A stretch of 64,000 bases of DNA, from NCBI GenBank assembly GCA_045837725.1, contig JBEWZL010000211.1, positions 1 to 64,000 of the forward strand, in the 5' to 3' direction. Positions 24,109-33,810 of the stretch are shown here, piece by piece. The position numbers and the translations under genes are program-made. The DNA is from Vermamoeba vermiformis (Eukaryota > Tubulinea > Echinamoebida). Position 1 is the stretch's first letter; each line of letters opens with the position of its first letter. The notes under the pieces are model-generated. The model was not told where the DNA came from. It was given only the letters and a program-made list of their open reading frames with translations, and made no database searches.

Positions 24109-26479
24109 TTACAGAACAGAGTATTCAATATGTTCGTCTTCAGGGAAAATGAACGGATTCACGACTTCTTCGATTAGTTGGGGCTCAGCGGCATTCATAA
24201 TTTGTTCCAAGAACGCATTAGCATCGTCATCGTGGAACATCATGTCAGGAGATAAGTCTTGTTGCTCCACTTCTGGATTTGGATCGGAGATCGGCGAGTT
24301 GCTATCTACAATTTCTGGGCTTGAGACGGAGCTGCTATTCAGTATTTCGACTATACTACTATCTCGGTTCATTTCTTTGTTGAATAGAGGTGCTGTATGG
24401 TCCACAAAGCCCTTGACGCTTCTTACAAAGTCTCGGTACGAAATAGCCTTTCCAAATTTGTTAATTGTTTCTCGAACACCCTTATTGAGCAAGGCGCTTG
24501 TAGGATGTCTATAACTGCTTTCTTCAAGTATACGCAATGACTACATAAAGTTAGATCATTAATTTTTTTTTTTCGGATCCGATGTGAGCTTACCAGATCC
24601 AACTCTTCTTGCCAATCATAGATTATACAGAGTCCGGTGATAACGGCCACAATGGTAGCAGACCAGTAGCTGCACACACAGATCGGTTGCCTGGCTGTTT
24701 CGAGCACACCTCTCACGCATTCAAGCATGAATTGTGGCTGGTTTCCAACGAAATAAATCAACGCTTTCGTGGCTTCCTGATAAACTTCCAAAATTTTTCT
24801 GCGATAATTTGTTAGCAGCCGCCACCTACAATAATAATATCCTAAATAACTAACCTCATTCTATCAGGGAACTTTTCAGTTTGTTTCAAAAGTTCGTCAC
24901 CTTGTTCGGCTAACGTGATCCAAGTATTGTACTGTTTGACATTTGCAGATCTATTCTCGTTGATATATTGCGCTGCCTCGAGTGTGATTTTTAGTTGCAA
25001 AATGTTGAGTTGATAGACGTAATTAGGCTCCTCGCCAGATAAACTAGCATTGTTACTCGAATAATAAAATTGATTAATTAACACCAGGGCCTGGTCTCTA
25101 ATAAAACAAGCAAAGTTAATATAACTACTAGTATTAACATATAATAAGGCTCACATATAACCAGCCCAAGCAAGCAGACAACCGTACGTAAAGTCCGAAA
25201 CTCGTTTAAGGTGCTGTGCTTGAGGTTTGTTGCTGAATTTTGACACGAAATTATCTGTTGACCGTCGTGCAATATCAACGTAAAACGTAGCCTTCTCGCA
25301 GTCTCCCATACTCTGAAAAATCAGATCCGTGTTCAGTCGTTACTTGGCGTGACTTAGTATTGTTATAGAGCTTACCATTTGAGCCTCTGCTATCATAAAG
25401 TGACTTTGGGCGATATCTGCACAATTACTATTATCGAATAGCGGACCCATGGCAGCTCTATAAAAAACAAAAATCGTGTCAACACCTCAGATCTACGTGT
25501 CTAGAAAAATCCAAGAATTCCTGAACTCACTTTGCTTCTTGCTCTAGCTGCTTATATAAAGTAAAATCCCCCGTATATGCTGAAGCACTTGCAAGAATAC
25601 TGTACATTAAAGCCTTTTGCGGCGTATAAACTGAGAATAAAAATATTAGATCCGGATTCAAAAGTTAACTTGTTAGCGAATAGCTCTTAAGTATAATAAG
25701 CTCTTACTTTTGCTCGTTTCCAATTCTTCAATGCTTCTAAATGGTGGTTTAATCTCGTACGAAGGATAGCCTCCCCACATGTAGATGTCGATTAACGTAT
25801 TAAACAACACTGAATTTGAAAGCTTGAACATTCCTCGCGGCTAATAAATATTAATTAATGCTATAATATGATATTATTAGAATATTTTGACGTACTTCGA
25901 CTGCTAATAAGCCTTCTGAAAATAGCTGGTTGTATTGTTGTTCCATTATTTGCGTTTTTTGCTCGTAAAATGATGCCATCTTTTTGTACCGCTCAATTTC
26001 ATCTTCCATTTTTTTAATATCATCGAGAACAGGCACTTTGCCTAAAAAGGAAAAATTAATACTGCGATCCAAAAACTCTGTGCGTGAGCAACGTAAGTAT
26101 GGATTCAAATATAACGTACCTCCTCTTGGACCTCGTTTTTTAGGACCTTTTGCGTAAATGCAAGGAATATTTCGTTCGATACACAGACTGCACGTGGGTT
26201 TTTTGCGATCGCCTGTCGCGTGTATTAATTAATGGAAATAATACGTGCGAAAATAATAATATTTAAAATATATTGATATAATAGGTGCTTTTTGAATCCT
26301 TTCTCATGCAAATCCACAAATAAAATTTCAAAAAGTAATTTGCGGATTCGTCGTGCCCGTTTAATTGATATCTTACATTTAGTGTGCCATTTTCTACAAT
26401 TAATACATGTCAGCTCTTTCTGCGCTTTCGGTTTTGCCCCGACCTCAGTCGACATCTGCATTTCGGTCGCTAACGACAT
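24109..26479 (-). CDS. Zn2Cys6 binuclear-cluster transcription factor (paralogue 1)
   Basis: Likely DNA-binding regulator of the GAL4-type zinc-cluster class, best known in fungi and present in some amoebozoa. Seen: CINCRKWHTKC, then after an intron DRKKPTCSLCIERNIPC, giving the exact Cx2Cx6Cx6Cx2Cx6C spacing, followed by the basic linker KGPKKRGPRGG and a coiled coil (DDIKKMEDEIERYKKMASFY). The rest is helical, with a conserved block around HVGNQPQF-type sequence (here FVGNQPQFMLECVRGVLETA) and a C-terminal acidic Ser-rich segment that may activate transcription. About nine exons. Domain order, intron position inside the zinc cluster and the NQPQF block are shared with the genes at 53586 and 56108. 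Its stop lies 24 bp from the SRP54 acceptor. Confidence 0.85.
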
Positions 26480-26907
26480 TATCTACTTCCTCAAATACAA
26501 TTTCGGTACCGTAGGTATAGTATTTGTTGTGTCTGATATTAAGGAATTATTGAATTCATGCTCGTGCTCCTAGTTGTTGACTTTTCATGTTCGGAGTAAT
26601 TTTAAAGTGCTGATCGACGTCTAAAAAATCTTATAGAGATAATAGGACTAGGCTGAATAGCACACCTCTTCCATGTTTATAATCACTAAGCCGAAACTTG
26701 ACAATAGAATCACAGGAAGTCGGTAGCGACATCCATCTTGTAAAGTTTACTCTTGCAGAGCTATGCGACGATTTGATGTTTTATAACGCCTCTAGACTTT
26801 ATTTATTTACTATTAATGACGCTATTTCCACGAATTATATACAAGGTAACTGGCAACATCAGTTACATTTTCAACAAAATTACAAAAAAGCTACATCTAA
26901 CCAAAAA
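26480..26907. other. Intergenic spacer, promoter of Zn2Cys6 paralogue 1
   Basis: No gene supported. I looked here for the missing SRP54 N-domain exons on the minus strand and did not find the expected N-terminal motif. A frame at 26698-26958 (+) opens with TTG and overlaps the 3' exon of the BTB gene. Confidence 0.5.
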
Positions 26908-29532
26908 CTAAACGCTAAAGTTCACTCGCTCTTTGTACCTCTTAAAGTACTCTTGTAGCGAGCGATGCTTATAATCCTCTATGAGCAGTTTGACTTGTAG
27001 ATCCGACAGCAAGTAATCCTCCGTCTTCGTTACAAACGCAAAACTTTCATCGATGAGCTTCAATAAGTACACAGTCGCTTGGACTAACTCTAAAGTAATA
27101 GAGTGGGCCAAGTACCTATTAAATAAACAAAATAAGGGTCAAAACTAGATCTCGCGAAGTACCAGATTCAAGTCAACTTACCGACAAATGTTGAATGGGG
27201 AAATGAACAAATCCACTATGAATCGCTGGGCATCGGCCATCTGGGCACCAGTAGCTGTCTCTAAATGATATAGCACGAAGGCTCGATGATCGGCCTCGAC
27301 ATCCGGATCCAGATGTACGAAGGTATGTCCAGTCTGGTGATTATGGCTATTATAGTGCGTAGCTGTAAGCTCAGGGTGCTGTTGTTGAATCTTTTGACGT
27401 CGTTGCAAGAAATAATGATGAATGTAGTGGATGTACTGCGTCTCTTGCAACTCCTTGATTTGTTCTTTAAACGCCGCCTAAATATCATTACATTAACATA
27501 AGTTATTCGTACATATGATATGAGGCTTAGTAAACGCAATATTATATTGTCTGCAATAAATATAAAAGAGATCCGGTCGTTTTTGCTTACTGTAGTTTGC
27601 AAGGCAGAAAAGTGATTCTTAATGATGGTAATGCACTGCACTTCCAATACTCTCAAGCCATAGACCAGCGAGAACTCGTACAGCTCCAAGCAATTGTTCA
27701 TGTCGACACTCTTAGCGAGCACTTCCTCGCACAAGTACTTGAGACTAGGAAACTTCTTCTTATTCAAAAAATAGTAGTAACTGTTGTGCACGGCTTGTTG
27801 CTGATCGATCACGCCGTTCTGAGATGAAGTTGGCAACAACACACCACGTGACAGGATCAACGCAATTTTGTGTTCGCGTTGTTGCGTGCTTTTGATCAGC
27901 CTTGGCGCGTGATGTGAGTGGAACAACTGTTGATAAAGTGCTGTCTTGGAGCCCTCTGGTTGCGTTAACGCTGCTGGATTCGCGTGTGGATCCGTCGAAG
28001 AGCTTGCATTTCTATCACCGTCTGTTGAATAGATTATAAGTACTATACTTCTAAATAGGTTTTTATACTACAGTGCGGGTCTCTAAATAGATTGATATGA
28101 TATATAAACGTACCTATTGAATCTCGCTTGAGCAACTGCGGGTTCAAGTGAGCACCTTCCGCGAAGTTAATAAGTTCACCGTCATCCAGCTCCTTTTTGA
28201 TTTCTTGTTCGATTTCTTTGACGTTCTGAACTGAATCGATATCAGTAGGCTCCGTCGATTGCAACTTTGTCAAATTATTTTTGTTCTTGATCCAGTCTCT
28301 TCGCTGTTGAATAGCTTTGAGTGACCGAGCCTGGACTTTATATCTCCTATTAGTAGGCGGGGACATCGACGACTCTGATCGTTTGGTAGGCGGGGACATT
28401 GACGACTCTGATCGTTTGCGGACCCCATTTGTTGTCGGTGAAGGTGGCTTGTGATCTGAACGAGTGTTAGATCCGTGTGACAACAGCAGTCTATCATTAC
28501 TCTCACGTGACTCGTTAGCCATGGAGTACTCGTTGAGCAGTGACAGCCAGCCGTGCGTAGCATTGACTGTTCCGGACTTGGGTCGGCCGCCAGTACTGTT
28601 GCTCAGCGCGCCCTTTGGCTTGGCGTTGTTGGGCACTGCTTGCGTGGAATAAGTTCGCGTGATGCCCGCTGCGTTCTTTGCGTGTCCCGGAATATTTTTA
28701 GGCTGTGTCGGTCGACCACGTGGATAAGGTGCTTTTCCATTTAAGGCATTGTTGCCGGTCTTAACTGGATCCACTAACACCGTGTCCTTCTTGGGCCCGA
28801 ACAAAAACGATAGAAATCCTTCGTTCTCATCGCGCTGCTTTTTAGTCTGCACCGGAGTACTATCGCCTAACTGTACAAATTTGGAAATGTTAGCGAATTG
28901 AGTTCTTTCATTCCATAAGCACTATTTTTGGAACGGCCAATAATGCGAGAAATAGAAAATTCGTTCATGAATTTAATCTACAGGAACGAGATATTTATAT
29001 ATTAAATAGTCCATTGTATACTTATTAATGATATTATTTGTTTTTAAATTTATCGGCGCATAATAAAAATTTATAGCGTAAATTTGAAATTAATGGGTGT
29101 GTACTCGATGGATTAATATTATCCGACTATCTACGCGTAAATAATAACATCATTATAGTATATGTAATGTTACTACTTGAAATTTCTGCTTTTGAAGAGT
29201 TGACTGATATAAAAATGGATTTGATCTGACATTTCAATTCGCGTTGATCGTGTAAACGAGAAAATTAATTGATATAAGCGCCTTATAAATCTAATATTTA
29301 AAAATATATTAATTTCTGCGCGGATTTGCACAACTTGCAATATGAGTTCAAACACCGAATTAATGCAATTGTTGGCCGATAATGCCAATAAAATAATATT
29401 TTAGCGTTATAAATAATAAATAACGCTAAAATAAACAATTTAATGTAAATAGTTGTAATTGCTTACATGGACGTCTGGATCAGAGAAGGATCTTCCTCCA
29501 GTTCGAGGTGTTTTTACTTCTGTGTTGCCCAT
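26908..29532 (-). CDS. BTB/BACK-like domain protein with putative N-myristoylation site
   Basis: Exon 1 (29467-29532) starts MGNTEVKTPRTGG, where Gly2 fits an N-myristoylation site. A long first intron follows, then LGDSTPVQTKKQRD and a basic, Ser-rich disordered region of about 260 residues with a duplicated KRSESSMSPPT. The structured part begins near 27926. FLNKKKFPSLKYLCEEVLAK, then NNCLELYEFSLVYGLRVLEV and QCITIIKNHFSALQ read as the end of a BTB fold and the start of a BACK domain. Two more exons (HLDPDVEADHRAFVLYHLET; LEYFKRYKERVNFSV-like end, stop at 26908) add a helical tail. BTB proteins often act as cullin-3 adaptors, but the N-terminal half of the BTB fold is poorly matched. No gene name is justified. 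Confidence 0.65.
28353..28418 (-). repeat. Two-copy 33-bp in-frame tandem repeat
   Basis: Units 28353-28385 and 28386-28418 differ at one base and encode KRSESSMSPPT twice in the disordered region of the BTB protein. The SP dipeptides are candidate proline-directed phosphorylation sites, so copy number could vary dosage of such sites. Confidence 0.9.
29397..29433. repeat. Perfect 14-bp inverted repeat in BTB first intron
   Basis: Left arm TATTTTAGCGTTAT (29397-29410), 9-nt loop, right arm ATAACGCTAAAATA (29420-29433). It lies about 30 bp inside the 5' end of the unusually long first intron. No target-site duplication or terminal-repeat signature is seen. Confidence 0.8.
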
Positions 29533-29888
29533 AGGCTCGTAATAATATTATCTACTGCTAAGAGCCTTTTCTCGAGTGAATCAATCGGCTGCAAGTCAAA
29601 TCCTCTTCTAAGAACTATTGAAAAGGCGGGTGAGTTCGCCAATAGAATACAAGGTTATAAGTATATAAACACTAATAGTGAGTTTAGTGTTGTTGTTTTA
29701 TGAAGGGACGAAACAATAAAAAGATTTTCAAGCACGTGTTTAATTTTAAATGATAAAAATAGGTGCACATCCGCTGAGGAACCTTACAACGAATGGTCTC
29801 TTGGTATATTGGTACTAATACTATTTAATACACGAGAACGTCAATTGAACTTCATTTATTTACAGAGGAAGAATGGTCGCGAGCTCGA

Positions 29889-30997
29889 TCAGATTGCAAG
29901 AGCCAACAATGCAGCTGCGCTGAGCATAGCAGCGGAGCAATAATAACCACCTGCACCGCTTTGCAAATTCGCAGAAGGAGTGTTTGTTTGAGGAAGAGGG
30001 GTACCAACAGGCGCGATCGGCGCAGACGTAACGGGTTCCTCAACAGGTGGAGCAACAGGTACGTACTCGGCGCAGCTTCCTAAATGAGCAGTGCATGCGT
30101 CACTAGCAATCCAATTGTCGCATTGGCTTCCTCCGCACTGGTCCTTGCAACGCGTAACATTAACTCCTCCGTTGGCACCGCAAGAGAGGGTGATCCACCA
30201 AATAGCGCCCTTGACCTCCATAGGAACGCAGTAATCGTAGCGAGCTATATCAAATAAGAAGAGACCGTTAGTACAGGAAATTTTACAGCTGGATGTGGAT
30301 TTGACGAGAACAACATCAATGAGATTTCCTCGTGCATGAGATACTGTAAGCAAGTGATCTGTAGATATACATAATCACGTGCTCTGATCTGCACCATAAA
30401 GCATGCACGAAGAATTTGAGAGTTGGAAATCTCGTAAATTCTGAAGAAAGTGATAAACCAAGTTTTTGAGGTTGTTAAGAATTAAGTATGACCCTCATAC
30501 GCGTAAAATAGAAGCGTAGCTAAGAATCAAGCGAAAAATGATAAATTATTCTTAAGATGCGCTAAAACTTACCGGTCGCCTCAATGAGCGGGTTAGCACA
30601 GTCAGTGCCGTCGTTCATATATACATAAGGCCATCCTGCAGTCACGACAAAGTCGTCGGGGGCAGTCGTTGGGCAGTTAATTGTCTTGCGGAATGGAGAA
30701 TCAATGCCAGTAAAAGGGTCGCATCCAGCAGGCGTGCAGGGGTCGGTAGTAAGATCCTAATAATGAATTTAGATTAATCATCATTATTATAGTCGAGCTA
30801 GCATAATAGTATTTTATCTATTATCAAAATAACATGAAAGCGGATTCGTTAGCGATACGTACCAAGTATCCTCCAGCATATACAGCATCGCAAATACCAT
30901 CGTCTCGGAGATAGACTTGCTTAAGTCCGAAGACTTGAGGAGCTAATTGCATGAAAGAGAGAAGTAGTACGGAGAATACAAAGATCTGACGCGACAT
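29889..30997 (-). CDS. Secreted Cys-rich protein, probably GPI-anchored
   Basis: No named family recognised. Seen: a cleavable signal peptide (MSRQIFVFSVLLLSFMQLAP), then three exons with many cysteines (DDGICDAVYAGGYL; DPCTPAGCDPFTG; CKDQCGGSQCDNWIASDAC), a Pro/Thr-rich stalk (PVEEPVTSAPIAPVGTPLPQ) and a hydrophobic end (CSAAMLSAAALLALAI) preceded by small residues, the pattern of a GPI-anchor signal. Hence probably a cell-surface protein. The second intron (about 30247-30570) is long for this genome. Spacing of aromatic and Cys residues (YDYCVPMEVKGAIWWITLSC) resembles small secreted proteins common in social amoebae (inference). Confidence 0.7.
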
Positions 30998-31563
30998 CTG
31001 TTGTTCTTGTTTGAAGTTGTAAACTGATAATGAAAAAGCGAATGATGACAAATAAGTACCTGCGTAGGTTGGTAAAATTTTGAAATAAAAGATTTCTACA
31101 ATAGATTTCTGTTCAGATATGTGGACCGAGCCCTAAACTTTTCACTAAAAAGGCGAATCTGACCATTTTCAGACAATTTTTCGCCTCCGCGATTCGTTAA
31201 ATAATTCCCTTATTTCACCGTCGCGTAAGATCTCAATTTGAAACAAGAACACTTACCGCGTGTCATGGTTGAGTTGGACTGGCTAGGAATTGCTTGACAA
31301 CCTAACGGTGGCACTATTGACATAATGATAAATGTACTAATGTGGAGATTTGCCCGCAGGTACACCTGGAACACAAAATAATATTAGTTTTCAGATTTAC
31401 GCTCGCAATCTCGTGCCCTCGTTTTGAAACACGTGAAAATACGTAGTAATTTCATTAAATACTGTCAAATTTTAATTTATCGTGCATAAATACTGGACTG
31501 AGGCATTTCTATTGTATACCTAATCACCAAACTAAATAAATCTGATCACGTACCTTATTCAAC
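30998..31563. other. Intergenic spacer, divergent promoters
   Basis: Separates the secreted GPI-type protein (-) from the DUF326 gene (+). AT-rich; a GTGTCATGG stretch near 31260 may be an unread 5' exon boundary of the minus gene, but no coding evidence was seen. Confidence 0.4.
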
Positions 31564-31896
31564 ATGGAACAAGCCATTACCCAATGCCAAGCAGTGCACG
31601 CTTCCGTGCTTAGAACATTTTTGCATTGCTCTTCAATGGGAGGCAAGCACGTCACTCCGGACCATCTGCGTCTCTTGATCGACTGCCAGCAGATTACTGC
31701 GACCGCCGCCGACTTCATGTTACGAAAGTCTCCATTGCATCATCTTACTTGCCGAGCTTGCGCTGAGGTTTGCGAACAGATGGCGCAAGATTTTGAAAGT
31801 ATCGACAAAAACGACAAAGATATGATGAAGAGCGCTGAGGAATGTCGCAAATGTGCTAAATTATGTCGAGAAATGTCACAACAGAAGCAAAGCTAA
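31564..31896 (+). CDS. DUF326 / Csp-like cysteine-rich four-helix protein
   Basis: An intronless 110-aa protein. Cysteines fall on helices as C8, C22, C41, then CRACAEVC (63-70) and CRKCAKLC (94-101), the paired CxxCxxxC pattern of DUF326, the family containing bacterial copper-storage proteins (Csp). Those form four-helix bundles that bind Cu(I) through Cys inside the bundle. There are fewer Cys here than in Csp1 or Csp3, so capacity would be lower or the ligand different. It has no signal peptide, so it is cytosolic as in Csp3. The lack of introns in an intron-rich window and the bacterial bias of the family suggest horizontal acquisition. Copper binding is inferred from the family. Confidence 0.8.
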   Translation: MEQAITQCQAVHASVLRTFLHCSSMGGKHVTPDHLRLLIDCQQITATAADFMLRKSPLHHLTCRACAEVCEQMAQDFESIDKNDKDMMKSAEECRKCAKLCREMSQQKQS

Positions 31897-32082
31897 GCTG
31901 AATTGTGGTCATTTGACCGTTGTAGAGAAATAAATGATTTGCCTCCAGATTCGGCCTTATTTTTCAAACTTGAATTATAAAGCCATGATCCTTAGTAACC
32001 ACAAGCGAGGGTGATATTACTAATATCCTAGGATCTAGATAAATAATTGTTGTTTATTCACAAAGAGGATCGAAGTTTGTCC

Positions 32083-32946
32083 TTAAAGCATATTTTGCGG
32101 GAACAAGCCGGGCATCTCTTTAGCAGCGCGCTTAATAGGCTTGGTAAAGATACCAACATTGTTAGAACTGCAGCTCTTAGGCAATTCAAAGACGCTTTCA
32201 TCGACGGATCCTTCGTAATCAGTCGTGTACGCGTAGACAGGGCCCATATCCTTGCCTTCAATGATTTGCATCATCAAGTCATTGCCGCGCCAGCACGTAG
32301 TAGCAGTGCTGAAACCTATTATACACGCGATTAGAGAACGTCGTTTCAGGGAATTTAACTGAAGATCTCGTTGTAATTTAACTATCAAACGTGAAAATAA
32401 AGGGCTTATTGTCTTCATACCGTAGTCATTTTTCCAAGCATCGCAAAGCTTGCCGTCAGGAAGAGATTTAGTACCAACATAAGTAGCAGCATTCAAAAAG
32501 GCCCACGGATCCGACCAAGGAGGCGATTGCATTGTTTGGCATTCGTTAGTGGTTACATTGATGGCGTATAACTTGCCCTATTCAAATAACGGTTATTAAT
32601 GCTGCCTCTTACAGCTATTGTAGTATGACAACTTACGAGGTTATAGAATCCGATGTACGACATTGTTTTTTCGCCCTTTTGATTGAAGAAATCGGTTCGG
32701 AGACTAAAAAACGTATCGATTAGACTTATATATGCATTTGAAATGGCATTTTTAGTAAAAGAGCACTTACTTCTTGTGGACACCATCGTAATAGCCACGA
32801 GTGAAGCTGTAGCCAAACGAACCCATAGTAAAGATTGAGGCTTGGAACACGTTGGATGGCTTGGGCTTGGCGGGGTCGAAGCCGTAGACAAGTGTGGCTA
32901 GGCACAGAGCAGTAGCAACGATAAGAGTTGTTTTCAAAGTCGACAT
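32083..32946 (-). CDS. Secreted ependymin-like protein (family tentative)
   Basis: Four exons. The signal peptide is MSTLKTTLIVATALCLATLV, cleaved near YGF. The mature part starts FQASIFTMGSFGYSFTRGYY, then FFNQKGEKTMSYIGFYNL, LYAINVTTNECQTMQSPP, WKNDYG and TTCWRGNDLMMQIIEGKD, ending FPQNML. The layout (start of the mature chain with an aromatic beta-strand, a Lys/Glu turn, then a CxTM strand and a late Cys) recalls ependymin-related lysosomal or secreted lipid-binding proteins, which occur in amoebae, but the match is by eye only. A TATAAATA on the minus strand at 33022-33029 lies 75 bp upstream. Confidence 0.65.
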
Positions 32947-33021
32947 GTCAAAAATTTATGATTTCGATTAGCTGTTGTTTTCTTCGTTAGAAGTTGATTG
33001 AAATAACGAACCGAGCTTAGC

Positions 33022-33029
33022 TATTTATA
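33022..33029 (-). promoter_or_regulatory. TATA-box-like element of the ependymin-like gene
   Basis: TATAAATA read on the minus strand, 75 bp before the start codon at 32946. Sequence and distance suit a TATA box; function is inferred. Confidence 0.4.
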
Positions 33030-33215
33030 CTTTAAAATTTTCAGTGCGCATCGAGGCACTTGCAATTTTTGATTCACAAAGCACTCGAAAATTGGAATTG
33101 TCGAAGGAAGTTTACGGATCAAACAAACTGTTTGGTTCACACAACACGCTATAAATTAAATATTCAGAACGAAGATTACCTCGGATGAAATGCGTTGCAC
33201 CAAAAGTATTGAAAA

Positions 33216-33452
33216 TTAACCTGATTTTTTCGCTGGTTTAGATGAGGTTTGGTAATTAGGTGCATAATAATCGTGTATTGGTCCTCTTTCGTTCCGTTCG
33301 ATGAGATTGATAATAAACTCTTCTGTTATATTTTTTGGTCGCATCATGGAATGTATATTACGAGTTGTGGGTTCAAGGAAGTTGTTGCAGTAAACTGAGC
33401 GTGGGCCAATTTTTTGTTGCCTCGCAATACCCAACCACCGAAGCAATGACAT
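33216..33452 (-). CDS. Small intronless protein, possibly mitochondrial
   Basis: 78 aa. The first 30 residues are basic and hydroxylated without acids (MSLLRWLGIARQQKIGPRSV), as in a mitochondrial presequence. The remainder (RPKNITEEFIINLIERNERG, DYYAPNYQTSSKPAKKSG) is hydrophilic with one short helix. No family recognised. It lies between two clear genes and does not overlap either, so it is likelier real than a shadow frame, but single-exon evidence is thin. Confidence 0.4.
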   Translation of the reverse strand: MSLLRWLGIARQQKIGPRSVYCNNFLEPTTRNIHSMMRPKNITEEFIINLIERNERGPIHDYYAPNYQTSSKPAKKSG

Positions 33453-33696
33453 ATCTGCTTGCTTAGTCTATAACTATATTATTTATATTATTAATACTAG
33501 TATTATTGATACGGCTGTCCTCCTAGTCGTTTGGTTGTAACGATGACAAACCAAATCCAGTAAGCTTGAAATATCAATATTTGTCCAGCCGTATTACGTG
33601 TAATATTTTTCTATCATTTTTAGCGATATTCATTGCATTTTTCTCAATAACAAAGATTTGCCCCCACAAATTTGATCTTGGATCTCTTTGCATTCT

Positions 33697-33704
33697 TTTG
33701 GCGC
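33697..33704 (+). promoter_or_regulatory. E2F-like site upstream of the E2/F-box gene
   Basis: TTTGGCGC, extended as TTTTGGCGCGC, a full match to TTTSSCGC, about 105 bp before the chosen ATG. It sits in the loop of an imperfect inverted repeat (CTCTTT..ATTCTT / AAGAATGGGGAG, 33684-33717). Confidence 0.45.
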
Positions 33705-33810
33705 GCAAGAATGGGGAGCAGCCACGTTTAATTTGACGAATTTTGACCACAGAATAGTTCCTACTTTTTTCTGGCTCTGCAAATTTGGCTCTGAGAAAAT
33801 ATAAAAATGG

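Noticed and set aside
26698-26958. Possible SRP54 N-domain or independent gene in the 26.5-26.9 kb spacer
   Set aside because: No N-domain motif on the minus strand. The plus frame opens with TTG and overlaps the BTB 3' exon.
33630-33760. Minus-strand Cys-containing frame (SCAPKECKEIQDQICGG) upstream of the E2/F-box gene
   Set aside because: Considered as a Cys-motif exon or a small RNA. No splice partner, no ATG and no family pattern could be supported; the region is better read as promoter.
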